A stretch of 64,000 bases of DNA from Acinetobacter oleivorans DR1 (GCF_000196795.1 NC_014259.1:992001-1056000); one strand, 5' to 3'; shown: positions 52,253 to 61,730, counted from the first letter of the stretch. Numbers and translations: made by a program. The notes: generated from the letters alone by a model not told the origin.

Positions 52253-53509
52253 ATGGGTTATCAGAAGATCGTGGTTCCTGCTGACGGTGACAAAATTAAA
52301 GTAAATGCAGACCTGTCACTGAACGTACCAAATCATCCAATTATTCCTTTCATTGAAGGTGACGGTATTGGTGTGGATATTACACCAACCATGAAAGCAG
52401 TCGTGGATGCTGCTATTTTAAAAGCTTACGGTGGCAAGCGTTCAATCGAATGGATGGAAGTGTATTGCGGTGAAAAAGCCAATAAAATTTATGGCAACTA
52501 CATGCCGGAAGAAACTTTCGAAGCACTTCGAGAATTCGTTGTATCAATCAAAGGTCCGTTAACGACTCCAGTGGGTGGAGGCATTCGTTCACTCAACGTT
52601 GCCTTACGCCAAGAATTAGATCTATATGTTTGCGTACGTCCAGTACGTTGGTTTGAAGGCGTTCCTTCACCTGTTCAGCACCCAGAATTAACAGATATGG
52701 TGATTTTCCGTGAGAACTCGGAAGATATCTATGCAGGGATTGAATGGAAAGCCGATTCTGAAGAAGCTAAAAAAGTGATTAGGTTTCTTCAAGAAGAAAT
52801 GGGTGTCACAAAAATCCGTTTCCCTGAAGGATGCGGAATTGGAATTAAACCTGTATCTAAAGAAGGTTCACAGCGTTTAGTCCGTAAAGCCATTCAGTTT
52901 GCAATTGAAAATGACAAGCCTTCTGTGACCCTTGTTCACAAGGGAAATATCATGAAATACACCGAAGGGGCATTTAAAGAGTGGGGCTATGAACTGGCTC
53001 TAGATCGTTTCGGTGGAGAACTAATTGATGGTGGTCCATGGGTTAAAATTAAAAATCCTAGAACTGGTAAAGACATCATTATTAAAGATGTCATTGCAGA
53101 TGCATTCTTACAACAAATTTTAATGCGTCCAGCAGATTACTCGGTTATTGCTACTTTAAATTTAAATGGTGATTATATTTCTGATGCTTTGGCAGCAGAA
53201 GTAGGTGGCATTGGTATTGCCCCTGGTGCAAATATTGGTGGTGCAATTGCAGTTTATGAAGCAACTCATGGTACTGCGCCTAAATATGCAGGTCAGGATA
53301 AAGTAAACCCAGGTTCTATTATTCTTTCTGCGGAAATGATGCTACGTGATATGGGCTGGATAGAAGCTGCTGACCTGATCATTAAAGGAATTGCTGGAGC
53401 GATTGCAGCTAAAACCGTAACTTACGATTTTGAACGCCTAATGCCGGGTGCAACCTTATTACGTTGTTCTGAATTTGGTGATGCGATTATCAAACATATG
53501 GAAGATTAA
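52253..53509 (+). CDS. NADP-dependent isocitrate dehydrogenase, dimeric type
   Basis: 418 residues, very close to E. coli Icd throughout (e.g. GGGIRSLNVALRQELDLYVC, MVIFRENSEDIYAGIEWKADS, ANIGGAIAVYEATHGTAPKYAGQ). Ser113, the residue phosphorylated by the AceK kinase in E. coli, is at the same position in IRSLN, so it could be switched off during growth on acetate. GGGAGAATTTACACA precedes the ATG. The 196-base upstream region is AT-rich, without a promoter I can call firmly. Monocistronic. I leave the symbol blank because icd is used above for the isozyme. Confidence 0.96.
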   Translation: MGYQKIVVPADGDKIKVNADLSLNVPNHPIIPFIEGDGIGVDITPTMKAVVDAAILKAYGGKRSIEWMEVYCGEKANKIYGNYMPEETFEALREFVVSIKGPLTTPVGGGIRSLNVALRQELDLYVCVRPVRWFEGVPSPVQHPELTDMVIFRENSEDIYAGIEWKADSEEAKKVIRFLQEEMGVTKIRFPEGCGIGIKPVSKEGSQRLVRKAIQFAIENDKPSVTLVHKGNIMKYTEGAFKEWGYELALDRFGGELIDGGPWVKIKNPRTGKDIIIKDVIADAFLQQILMRPADYSVIATLNLNGDYISDALAAEVGGIGIAPGANIGGAIAVYEATHGTAPKYAGQDKVNPGSIILSAEMMLRDMGWIEAADLIIKGIAGAIAAKTVTYDFERLMPGATLLRCSEFGDAIIKHMED

Positions 53510-53524
53510 ATAAATTTTGCATAA

Positions 53525-53551
53525 GAAAGCCCTCGATTGAGGGCTTTCTTT
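53525..53551. terminator. Bidirectional terminator
   Basis: AAAGCCCTC-GATT-GAGGGCTTTCTTT serves the dimeric icd and the convergent small gene/MFS unit. Confidence 0.85.
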
Positions 53552-53675
53552 ATTGCATAAATTCTGGATGCTTCGGAGTTTTAATAAAACCAGTTTTCTT
53601 TTGATAACTCTGGTCTAGGGCTTGAATAACAAGAACGAAAGCAACTAGAAATAAAGGAAAGAGCAGAGTTTTCAC
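53550..53675 (-). CDS. Small membrane protein (41 aa) overlapping the MFS gene
   Basis: A GTG codon at 53675-53673 overlaps the MFS stop codon in GTGA, with CGGAGAAACC nine bases upstream as ribosome binding site. The 41-residue product starts MKTLLFPLFLVAFVLVIQAL, one hydrophobic helix, then a polar, basic tail DQSYQKKTGFIKTPKHPEF. The stop is directly followed by the terminator, leaving no wasted sequence. Start-stop overlap, binding site, helix and terminator together make a real translationally coupled small gene likely. It may assist the transporter. Confidence 0.6.
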   Translation of the reverse strand: MKTLLFPLFLVAFVLVIQALDQSYQKKTGFIKTPKHPEFMQ

Positions 53676-54850
53676 GATTTGGTTTCTCCGAGAGTTGAGG
53701 TGAAAGAAGGGCGTACAGGAAATAAAAGGCAAACCGCAAAAAGAAGAACGATTCCACCCAAAAGAAAGAGGTGGGCATAAGACCAATGCAAATGATGCAA
53801 AGTACTAATGACAACCCCACCTAAAAGCTGAGTGCTAGCAAACCCAATGGTGGCAAGGCTCCAAAGCTTTTGATAACGTTGCTCATAAATCTGTAGCAGA
53901 CTATAAGAACTAATAAATACGGTTGCAGGAGTCAGTAAGCCTGTCAGAAGTGAAGACAAAGCTAGTAAAGAAGTGGTCTGTGAAAGGAAAGGTAAAACAA
54001 CGGCTAGGCAGTAAATGCCATAGAGCCATTTAATGGCCTGTATATATCCCACTATTCGGCTTAAGTAATAAGCGACAAATGCACCAATGCAGCTTCCCAC
54101 TCCGTAGAGAACCCAAAATAAATTCCTTTGCTGCAATGGAAAATGCAGAGTTCGAGATAAATAATCCATCCAAAACAAAGAATGTGGAATATAGGCAAAG
54201 GCACTACACATATAGGCAATAATAATGACAAGGCCTAAACGTGATTTTTGTGAGGTTGCTAGAGTTGTCGATTGCGGTTTAATAATCTGGGCCGTATTAC
54301 CACTTAATAAGCGATAAAGAGTTAAGCTTCCTAATAAAGAAATACCCGCAAAAATATCCCAAACATAATGCACGGGCATATTTTTAAGTAAGGGAATAAT
54401 AATGGTGGCAGATAACACACCCACACCAATTCCGCTAAATCCTAAAAAGTTAACTTTTAATCTTTGCGTGGTGGGGATGTATTTCATTGCAAAGCTAGGC
54501 GCCAAAATCATAAGTAAGCCACCAGCAATACCTGAAATTGTGCGCCAGAAAATGAACCACACCAAAGGCATATCCATGAATGAACAGCATAGTAGGCTGA
54601 GGCTACCGGCTATAGTCGAAAGTACGATCATGGATGGGACGTACTTTTCTTTAATACTTAATAGCGCTAATAAGGCACCAATGAGATATCCCAATAAATT
54701 TGCGCTGCCTAAGTAACTGGCAAAATCATGGGTCCAGTGGTACTGCTCGATCATGATGGGCATGAGTGCGGTATAGGAAAATCTAAAAACACCAATTCCC
54801 AAACAAGTTGCCAAAAAGACAATTAAGCTCATTCGATAAAACGTAGACAT
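53672..54850 (-). CDS. MFS transporter, YbfB/YjiJ type
   Basis: About 392 residues and twelve membrane helices. The start MSTFYRMSLIVFLATCLGIGVFRFSYTALMPIMI matches the YbfB/YjiJ family, whose substrates are unknown. I place the start at ATG 54850, although its ribosome binding site is poor; ATG at 54898 would add 16 residues (MIDKLAFNNKKIERLL) and reach the LysR promoter region. It is divergent from a LysR-type regulator, which most likely controls it, and overlaps a 41-codon gene at its end. Confidence 0.82.
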   Translation of the reverse strand: MSTFYRMSLIVFLATCLGIGVFRFSYTALMPIMIEQYHWTHDFASYLGSANLLGYLIGALLALLSIKEKYVPSMIVLSTIAGSLSLLCCSFMDMPLVWFIFWRTISGIAGGLLMILAPSFAMKYIPTTQRLKVNFLGFSGIGVGVLSATIIIPLLKNMPVHYVWDIFAGISLLGSLTLYRLLSGNTAQIIKPQSTTLATSQKSRLGLVIIIAYMCSAFAYIPHSLFWMDYLSRTLHFPLQQRNLFWVLYGVGSCIGAFVAYYLSRIVGYIQAIKWLYGIYCLAVVLPFLSQTTSLLALSSLLTGLLTPATVFISSYSLLQIYEQRYQKLWSLATIGFASTQLLGGVVISTLHHLHWSYAHLFLLGGIVLLFAVCLLFPVRPSFTSTLGETKS

Positions 54851-54924
54851 GAGAAGACGCTCAATTTTTTTATTATTAAAAGCGAGTTTATCAATCATTA
54901 AAAATGATTTAATATGATGGTAAT

Positions 54925-54941
54925 TATCTTATTTTGAGATA
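54925..54941. promoter_or_regulatory. LysR-type operator between MFS and regulator genes
   Basis: TATCTTATTTTGAGATA contains ATC-N9-GAT (T-N11-A), the classic LysR box. It ends 5 bases before the LysR start codon and 75-27 bases upstream of the two possible MFS starts, suiting autorepression plus MFS activation. Confidence 0.65.
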
Positions 54942-54946
54942 GTGAA

Positions 54947-55828
54947 ATGTTACTTAAGTCTTTAGAGTTTTTTTTAGCTGTTGCAGAGAGTGGAAGTTTT
55001 TCATTGGCTGCCCAAAAAATGTATACGGTTCAATCGAATATCACGAGCCATATAAAAAAACTTGAAGAAGAGTTAGGGGTTATTCTATTCAATCGTAATA
55101 ACCCTGTGACTTTAACGAATGCCGGACAACAGCTACATAGTTACGCTGTTCAAATGATTGCACTGCATGACAAAGCTAAAAAGATCTTTCAAGAAGGTGA
55201 TATTGACCCGAATGAAACCATTCGTTTGGGCAGCATGGAAACAACCGCAGCAATACGTTTGCCACAGTTGCTCAATCAATCTATGCAGCAATATCCTACT
55301 TTGCCCATCGAGCTTCAAACTCATCCAACCCGTTATTTATTAAATGCGGTACATCAGGGGGAATTGGACTGTGCTTTTATAGCATCTAAACATTCGATTC
55401 CTGAGTTATATAGTTTTCCTGTGTGGCATGAAGAGCTGGTTTTGGTTTGCCCTAAGCAACAACAGAGTTTTCCAGACAAGGCAACCCTAGCAAAGACCAG
55501 ATTTATTGCATTTCGGCAAGGTTGTTCATATCGACATGCCATAGAGCTTTTCTTGAATGACTTTAGTATTCCGCCTTCGCAAATTATGGAAATGGGAAGC
55601 CTTGACGGAATCGTGAGTTGTGTAGAGTTGGGCGTTGGTTTTGCTTTATTACCGAAATCATATCTCACAAAAGTTGCAGATAAAGTTTTAGTTAATTGTT
55701 TTGGACTAAATACGGAATCTGCTTTTTTCACTACATATTTAGTTGCCCAGTTACCAGAAACATGGGGAACCAATTTAAAGCAATTTATTCATTTTATTGA
55801 GCAACAATTTGAATTAAAGGTTGCTTAA
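54947..55828 (+). CDS. LysR-type transcriptional regulator
   Basis: 293 residues: N-terminal winged helix-turn-helix (1-60; FFLAVAESGSFSLAAQKMYTVQSNITSHIKKLEEELGVILFNR) and a periplasmic-binding-like effector domain (about 90-290; GSMETTAAIRLPQLL). Divergent from the MFS gene, with a LysR box in the 48 to 96 bases between. It resembles PtxR/CysB-unrelated LysR members of the YbhD/YwfK type only loosely; the inducer cannot be read. Confidence 0.9.
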   Translation: MLLKSLEFFLAVAESGSFSLAAQKMYTVQSNITSHIKKLEEELGVILFNRNNPVTLTNAGQQLHSYAVQMIALHDKAKKIFQEGDIDPNETIRLGSMETTAAIRLPQLLNQSMQQYPTLPIELQTHPTRYLLNAVHQGELDCAFIASKHSIPELYSFPVWHEELVLVCPKQQQSFPDKATLAKTRFIAFRQGCSYRHAIELFLNDFSIPPSQIMEMGSLDGIVSCVELGVGFALLPKSYLTKVADKVLVNCFGLNTESAFFTTYLVAQLPETWGTNLKQFIHFIEQQFELKVA

Positions 55829-55844
55829 GTAGAGGCTGGTTTTT

Positions 55845-55894
55845 ATACATAAATATCTCACTTAATTTATAAATTAAAAGTGATATATATGTAT
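55845..55894. repeat. 50-bp imperfect palindrome between lysR and tcyP
   Basis: Arms ATACATA-A-ATATC-T-CACTT and AAGTG-ATATATATGTAT pair over about 18 of 20 positions around an AT-rich centre (AATTTATAAATT). It lies 17 bases past the LysR stop. AT-rich arms and a weak T-run make it a poor terminator; cruciform, operator or mRNA 3' end are options. Confidence 0.45.
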
Positions 55895-56036
55895 TTAAAA
55901 GTCATTTTATATTCTCACGCAAGTTTGTAATCATCTTGATGCTATAAAATTGTTGAAAAGGGTAGTTTATATAGACCGGCTATGGTCAAATATGCCCCCT
56001 TGAAAGATGACACAAGCAATAATTTGGAGTTTGGGA

Positions 56037-57431
56037 ATGAATATACCCTTAATCATTAATATTGTGGTTTTTGTCGGGTTAATATTTTTACTCGCCCAAA
56101 CACGTAAAACAGACTGGAGCTTATCGAAAAAAGTTCTGGCTGGCTTAGTTCTAGGTGTAGTGTTTGGTTTAGGACTACATTTGATTTATGGCGGTGGCCA
56201 TCCGATTCTTGCTGAATCTATTAGCTGGTTTAATATCGTTGGAAACGGCTATGTAAAACTTTTACAAATGGTCGTTATGCCTTTGGTATTTGTGTCTATT
56301 TTGGGAGCAGTTGCAAAATTACACCAAGCCTCATCTTTAGGCAAAATCAGTTTTTATACGATTGGCACTTTACTCTTTACAACGCTGATTGCTGCACTCG
56401 TAGGTGTATTTGTTACTAACCTATTTGGCTTAACGGCAAAAGGTTTAGTGCAAGGTGCTGCTGAAACTGCACGCTTAACTGCCATTAATACAGATTATGT
56501 AGGCAAAGTTACTGATTTAAGTGTACCGCAATTTATTCTTTCCTTTATTCCAAGTAATCCATTTGCTGAATTAACTGGTGCAAACCCAACTTCAATTATT
56601 AGTGTGGTTATTTTTGCTGTCTTTTTAGGTATAGCTGCGCTTAACCTAATGAAAGATGATGCAGAGAAAGGCCAGCGTATTCTGACTGCAATTCAGACTT
56701 TACAGTCTTGGGTAATGAAGTTGGTTCGTTTAGTGATGACACTTACACCGTATGGTGTTTTTGCCCTCATGACCAAAGTTGTGGCAAGTTCGAATGTGGC
56801 AGATATCTTAAATCTAGGCGGTTTCTTGGTGGCATCTTATTTAGGTTTAGCCATCATGTTTGTCGTGCATGCCATTATTTTGACCCTGACAGGCGTTTCT
56901 CCAGTTAAGTTCTTCAAAAAAGTTGCTCCTGTTCTGACTTTCGCATTTACCAGCCGTTCAAGTGCTGCCAGTATTCCACTGAGCATTGAAACGCAAACTC
57001 GCCGTTTAGGTATTCCTGAATCTATTGCAAGTTTTTCTGCTTCTTTTGGTGCGACCATTGGTCAAAATGGTTGCGCGGGTTTGTACCCAGCAATGTTGGC
57101 AGTCATGGTTGCGCCAACCATGGGAATTAACACGCTAGATCCAATGTGGATTGCATCGTTAGTGGGTATTGTGACTTTAAGTTCAATTGGGGTTGCCGGA
57201 GTAGGTGGTGGTGCGACTTTTGCTGCACTGATTGTTCTTCCTGCTATGGGCTTACCTGTGACTTTAGTTGCATTGCTGATCTCAATCGAACCCCTCATTG
57301 ATATGGGACGTACTGCGTTAAACGTAAATGGTTCAATGACTGCCGGCGTAGTTACGAGCCAATTTATGGGACAGACCGATAAAGATATCTTAAATAGTGA
57401 AGATGAAATTGAGTTAACTCAACATCATTAA
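56037..57431 (+). CDS. tcyP: L-cystine/dicarboxylate symporter, TcyP-type
   Basis: A sodium:dicarboxylate symporter-fold carrier of about 464 residues, the size of E. coli TcyP (YdjN), which imports L-cystine. The start MNIPLIINIVVFVGLIFLLAQTR corresponds well to TcyP; ATG 56037 has GGAG at 7 bases. An earlier ATG at 56007 adds ten residues. Family features are the serine-rich hairpin FAFTSRSSAASIPLS (about 304-318) and the NVNGSMTAGV segment. Eight helices plus two hairpins expected. Monocistronic, with a strong terminator. Confidence 0.87.
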   Translation: MNIPLIINIVVFVGLIFLLAQTRKTDWSLSKKVLAGLVLGVVFGLGLHLIYGGGHPILAESISWFNIVGNGYVKLLQMVVMPLVFVSILGAVAKLHQASSLGKISFYTIGTLLFTTLIAALVGVFVTNLFGLTAKGLVQGAAETARLTAINTDYVGKVTDLSVPQFILSFIPSNPFAELTGANPTSIISVVIFAVFLGIAALNLMKDDAEKGQRILTAIQTLQSWVMKLVRLVMTLTPYGVFALMTKVVASSNVADILNLGGFLVASYLGLAIMFVVHAIILTLTGVSPVKFFKKVAPVLTFAFTSRSSAASIPLSIETQTRRLGIPESIASFSASFGATIGQNGCAGLYPAMLAVMVAPTMGINTLDPMWIASLVGIVTLSSIGVAGVGGGATFAALIVLPAMGLPVTLVALLISIEPLIDMGRTALNVNGSMTAGVVTSQFMGQTDKDILNSEDEIELTQHH

Positions 57432-57442
57432 GACTTAGTATT

Positions 57443-57479
57443 AAACGGCTCATCCACTTTGGATGAGCCGTTTTTTTTA
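57443..57479 (+). terminator. Terminator after tcyP
   Basis: AAACGGCTCATCC-ACTTT-GGATGAGCCGTTTTTTTT, a perfect GC-containing stem. Confidence 0.92.
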
Positions 57480-57581
57480 CATGCTTAAATTGCCCCTGTG
57501 ATGTTAATTTTTAAAAAACTGTATCTGTTTTTCTTTTAAATAATTTTCGAAAATGGATCTATTACAAAAGAGAGCACTATC

Positions 57582-58400
57582 ATGAAAATGTATCAAGTCG
57601 ATGCTTTTACAAAAGAGTTGTTTCGTGGCAATCCTGCGGCTGTGATTGTTGAAAAAGAGTGGCTAAATGTAGATTTAATGCAAAAGATAGCACTTGAAAA
57701 TAATTTATCTGAGACTGCTTTTGTAAAAATCATAGACGCTGAAAATTATGAAATTCGTTGGTTTACGCCAACAGTTGAAGCCGATTTTTGTGGGCATGCG
57801 ACTCTTGCTAGTGCTTTTGTAATATTTAAAGATTTTACGGAAAAAAAGACCATTAATTTTCATGTCCGAAACTTAGGTCTTTTTATCGTTCATCAAGATG
57901 ATGATGGCAAAATCAGAATGAATTTTCCAATTCGTAAAGCTCATCAACTCGAAGATTATCCGGCTGTTTTACGTCAAGCATTAACCAAACCCTTTAAAGC
58001 GGTTTATCAAAATGATTACGCTTATATTGTTGAATATGAGTCAGTGCAAGATGTGTTGGATGAGCAGCCTGATATGAGTTTGCTCAAAACTTTAGGTAAG
58101 TTACGTACTGCTATTACAGCAAAAGACATGGATGTTGCAATTACCTCAAAAGCAGACCAGCAATACGATTGTGTATCGCGTTATTTTGCACCTGTCGCGG
58201 GTATTAATGAGGACCCTGTTACAGGTTCAGTTCACACCGCAATAGCGCCGTTATGGGCAGAAAAGCTGGGAAAAAATAATATTTTGGCTTATCAGGCTTC
58301 TAGCCGTGGAGGCGTTTTATATTGCAATATCCTGTCTGAAGAGCGTATTGAAATTTCAGGGTATGGAAAACTTTATATGCAAGCTGAAATTTTTCTTTAA
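57582..58400 (+). CDS. PhzF-family isomerase
   Basis: 272 residues in the diaminopimelate-epimerase-like fold. The N-terminus YQVDAFTKELFRGNPAAVI and the catalytic Glu in NNLSETAFV (about 41-49) are characteristic, as are ADFCGHATLAS and GINEDPVTGSVHTAI. PhzF itself isomerises dihydro-3-hydroxyanthranilate in phenazine synthesis; no other phenazine gene is present, and most family members have unknown substrates. GAGAG before the ATG. Monocistronic. Confidence 0.88.
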   Translation: MKMYQVDAFTKELFRGNPAAVIVEKEWLNVDLMQKIALENNLSETAFVKIIDAENYEIRWFTPTVEADFCGHATLASAFVIFKDFTEKKTINFHVRNLGLFIVHQDDDGKIRMNFPIRKAHQLEDYPAVLRQALTKPFKAVYQNDYAYIVEYESVQDVLDEQPDMSLLKTLGKLRTAITAKDMDVAITSKADQQYDCVSRYFAPVAGINEDPVTGSVHTAIAPLWAEKLGKNNILAYQASSRGGVLYCNILSEERIEISGYGKLYMQAEIFL

Positions 58401-58406
58401 AATATA

Positions 58407-58434
58407 AGGCCGTTTAAATAAACGGCTTTTTTTT
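58407..58434 (+). terminator. Terminator after the PhzF-family gene
   Basis: GCCGTTT-AAAT-AAACGGCTTTTTTTT. Confidence 0.85.
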
Positions 58435-58522
58435 CAAATCTTTACTATTAATGTCAGCTTAAATTTCCTACTATAGTCCCACAACTATTGATTTTTTATT
58501 ATTCAAATTAATTGGTATTTAT

Positions 58523-61285
58523 ATGTTTATGCAGTTTAAACAACTGACTCTCTCCCTATGTATTCTTGGTTTAAGTGCTGCTTCTTTTGCACAAACCACA
58601 CTAGTAAAAAGCAAGCAAAATATTGAGGAATATAAATTAGATAATGGTTTTCGGGTTGTACTTGCACCGAACGACAAAGAAAATAAAATCTTTATTAATA
58701 CCATTTATTTAACAGGTTCATTAAATGACCCACAAGGTAAAAGCGGTTTAGCTCATCTGCTTGAACACTTGGCTTTTAAAGGGACAAAAAATGTTAAAGG
58801 GGAAGAATTCCAGCGTCGTCTAGATCAATATACTTTGATGACGAACGCCAGCACCGATTATTACTCGACCAAATATACCAATATCGTTCGTCCGGAAAAG
58901 ACTGCGCTCAATGAAGTGTTATATCTTGAATCGGAACGTATGGACAAATTAGTTCTCCAAGAAAAATTTGTTCCTTCTGAAATTGAAATCGTAAAACGCG
59001 AACGTGAAGTCCGTATGGATCAGCCTTTTGCTGTCCTGATGGATCAAATGTGGAAGTCAGCTTATGGTAACCAATATTTAGGTCGTTTACCGATTGGTGA
59101 TTTACCTGAGCTTAAATCTATTAAAATGCCTGAATTGAATCAGTTCTATCGTAGCTGGTATGCGCCTAATAATGCAGTCATGGTGATTTCAGGTAAGTTC
59201 GATAAGACAGATGTTTTAAAAACCATTGATCAATACTTTAGCCCAATCGCGGCGCGTGATGTTCCTAAGCCTGTACAGATTCCTGTGCTCGACTCTACAA
59301 AAATAAAAAATCGTCAGTTTGTGGTGAAAAAGGGGAGCGATCTCGCTAAATTCCATATCTATATGAATGGTAAAAATACCAAAATTCAGCCGACGCTCGC
59401 TTTAGCGCCTTTGTTATATACCATGCAGCCAAGTGGTCATTTATATCAGAATATGGTTGAAACAGGCATTACCACAAATGTTGATGCGAGTACGTGGTTA
59501 GACCAAGATTTTAATGTGGTGTTTCTGGGTGCCATTTATGCACCAAGTAATGACCCTAAAAAAGTTGAAAGCTCTTTGCTCGCTGGTATTGAGAAAGGAA
59601 AGCCTTTTACTGAAGTTGAATTAAATCGTGTTAAGAGTTTAATGAAAACTCAAGGCGATTTAATTACTAAAGATGCGGTAGCACTTGGGTCACGTTTAAG
59701 TGATTACACTGTCGCTGGCGGTCAGTGGGATCAATATTTTAAAGATTTAGATTCAGTAGAAAACGTTAAGTTAGACCAAGTGAATCAAACTTTAAAACAA
59801 TTCCTTGTGGCTGAGCATCGAATTGACGGTGATATTTTGCCAACACCTGAAGATCAGAAAAAAGCTCAACAGCAGAATGCAAAAGAAGCACCTAAGACTT
59901 TAGATCAGGTAGAAGCAAAGGCAGAGCCTTTAAAAGATCCAAAGGTATATCAACAAGAAGTTGCGGAGTTTTTAAAAACTTCTAAGCAATATGTTGAAAG
60001 CAATGAGAAAAAGATTATCCGTGGAAAACTGAAAAATGGAATGAAGTATGCTTTATTCCCAGTTGAAACACGTGATGATCGTACTTATGCAACGATTACG
60101 ATGGACTTTGGAACAGAAAAATCTTTATTTAATAAGGGTACGGTCGTTGATTTAACTTCATACTTATTGCTTCGTGGTTCTGATAAATACAGTTTGCAAG
60201 ATATTGCTGATAAATCCATTGATGCGGGCGGCGCGGCTTATGCAAGTGCTGACGGCAATGGCATGACCATTAATATTCAGTCTAAATCAGAAAAATTTGA
60301 TGAGTTTTTCGAGTTTGTTCTGGATGTGATGAAAAATCCGAAATTTGAGCAATCTCAATTTGATTTAATTAAATCGCAAAGTTTATCAAGTCTTGATCGT
60401 CCTTATACCGAGCCAGATGTCGTGGCTGGCTTAACACTTTCACGTTTGCTTGAAGAATATCAACCGGGTGATTTGCGTTATCACTTTGAACCTGAACTGG
60501 CAAAACAGCAATTGAAAAATGCAACTCAAGAGCAAGTGAAAGAGTTGTATGAACGTTTCTTTGCAATGAACCATGCTCAAATTGCTATTACGGGTAAATT
60601 TGATGCGAAAAAAATGCAGAAATTACTTAATCAGGAATTTGGTCGTTGGAATGGTAAACAGCCTTATCAAAAAATCTTGATTAATCATGTTGATTTTCCA
60701 GCTCAGCAAGTTCATGTTTTATCTGAGCAGCGCGAATTTGGTAGCTATCAGAGTGTGCTTTCAATTCCAGTTGGGAAAAACCATCCAGATGCATCTGCAT
60801 TAATTTTACTTAACTATATTTTAGGTGAGTCTCAAATTTCATCACGTTTGGCTCAAGAGCTTCGTGAGAAAAATGCGCTAGTTTATGGTTTTGGAAGTGG
60901 GCTGCAACTTGACCGTGATACGAATGTAGGGGCCTTAAGCATTAGTGCAAATTATACTTCTGGTCGCTCAGCACAAGTATCTGCATCAATACATAAAGTG
61001 TTAAATGACTTGTTGAAAAATGGTGTGACTGAGCAAGAGCTTGAAGCTGCTAAAGCAGATATCATGAAGAAACGCGTTACGGCATTAGAAGATGAGCGTA
61101 ATATTCATGGAATGTTAAATCTACAGCTTGAAACAGATAAAACATTACAAGACCGTGTTCGACATGATCAGAACTTGACTAAACTGACTGTTGATGACGT
61201 AAATGCAGTAATTAAAAAGTATATTAAACCTGAACATTTAGTCGAAGTGATGGCTGATCAGTATGGTCAGGCAGCAAAAAAATAA
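58523..61285 (+). CDS. M16-family (pitrilysin-like) periplasmic metalloprotease, fused two-domain
   Basis: 920 residues: signal peptide (1-24, SFAQ), an active N-terminal M16 half with the inverted zinc motif H78-L-L-E-H82 and the downstream Glu in NEVLYLESERM, and an inactive C-terminal half (from about 500; RGKLKNGMKYALFPVETRDDRTYATITMDFGTEKSL). Such double proteins degrade peptides in the periplasm. A low-complexity Lys/Gln/Glu linker (about 450-490) joins the halves. ATG 58523 and 58529 are both possible starts, with no strong ribosome binding site. Confidence 0.92.
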   Translation: MFMQFKQLTLSLCILGLSAASFAQTTLVKSKQNIEEYKLDNGFRVVLAPNDKENKIFINTIYLTGSLNDPQGKSGLAHLLEHLAFKGTKNVKGEEFQRRLDQYTLMTNASTDYYSTKYTNIVRPEKTALNEVLYLESERMDKLVLQEKFVPSEIEIVKREREVRMDQPFAVLMDQMWKSAYGNQYLGRLPIGDLPELKSIKMPELNQFYRSWYAPNNAVMVISGKFDKTDVLKTIDQYFSPIAARDVPKPVQIPVLDSTKIKNRQFVVKKGSDLAKFHIYMNGKNTKIQPTLALAPLLYTMQPSGHLYQNMVETGITTNVDASTWLDQDFNVVFLGAIYAPSNDPKKVESSLLAGIEKGKPFTEVELNRVKSLMKTQGDLITKDAVALGSRLSDYTVAGGQWDQYFKDLDSVENVKLDQVNQTLKQFLVAEHRIDGDILPTPEDQKKAQQQNAKEAPKTLDQVEAKAEPLKDPKVYQQEVAEFLKTSKQYVESNEKKIIRGKLKNGMKYALFPVETRDDRTYATITMDFGTEKSLFNKGTVVDLTSYLLLRGSDKYSLQDIADKSIDAGGAAYASADGNGMTINIQSKSEKFDEFFEFVLDVMKNPKFEQSQFDLIKSQSLSSLDRPYTEPDVVAGLTLSRLLEEYQPGDLRYHFEPELAKQQLKNATQEQVKELYERFFAMNHAQIAITGKFDAKKMQKLLNQEFGRWNGKQPYQKILINHVDFPAQQVHVLSEQREFGSYQSVLSIPVGKNHPDASALILLNYILGESQISSRLAQELREKNALVYGFGSGLQLDRDTNVGALSISANYTSGRSAQVSASIHKVLNDLLKNGVTEQELEAAKADIMKKRVTALEDERNIHGMLNLQLETDKTLQDRVRHDQNLTKLTVDDVNAVIKKYIKPEHLVEVMADQYGQAAKK

Positions 61286-61296
61286 AGTCTTATCGC

Positions 61297-61330
61297 AAAT
61301 AAAAAGCCACTAAATTGTGGCTTTTTATTT
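61297..61330. terminator. Bidirectional terminator
   Basis: AAATAAAAAGCCAC-TAAATT-GTGGCTTTTTATTT, a perfect 14-bp stem. Confidence 0.9.
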
Positions 61331-61346
61331 GGATGTTTAAATCATC

Positions 61347-61730
61347 TTAATGATCATGTTTATGCGCATGAAAATCTTCATTTTTACGGAAACGTAAATA
61401 ATTTTCGAACTGTTCACAGTACTCATCAAAGTTATCTTCAAGCATCATTTGAAATTGTTGCACAAGATAAGACATCACTTGATCTTTAGCAGCGCGCATT
61501 TCTTCGCCATCTTTAAAATTATTTGCTGCTACCCACGTGTTAAAACGGGCACTAGCAAACAACATTGCTGCGCTTACTTGACCACGCAGTTCGGCTGGAT
61601 CTGGCTTTTCACCTTTTGGCGGGCGACAAAAATCATTGGCTTGTTTAATGAATTCATCCGCACGCTCAAAGAAAACCGCATTTAACGCTTCTTCTTCAGT
61701 AATATCTGTTGCATTAATCTTTTGAGACAT
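61347..61730 (-). CDS. DUF3144 protein
   Basis: 127 residues, mostly helical, with FFERADEFIKQANDFCRPP (about 20-38) and SAAMLFASARFNTWVAA (53-69) typical of DUF3144, and a His-rich end (HAHKHDH). The function of the family is unknown. Extra N- and C-terminal stretches make it longer than the usual about 90 residues. Monocistronic, divergent from an unknown gene. Confidence 0.75.
   Translation of the reverse strand: MSQKINATDITEEEALNAVFFERADEFIKQANDFCRPPKGEKPDPAELRGQVSAAMLFASARFNTWVAANNFKDGEEMRAAKDQVMSYLVQQFQMMLEDNFDEYCEQFENYLRFRKNEDFHAHKHDH

Noticed and set aside
53581..53820. 79-codon minus-strand ORF across the MFS end
   Set aside because: It is out of frame with both the MFS and the 41-codon gene; the latter has the better start signal and end.
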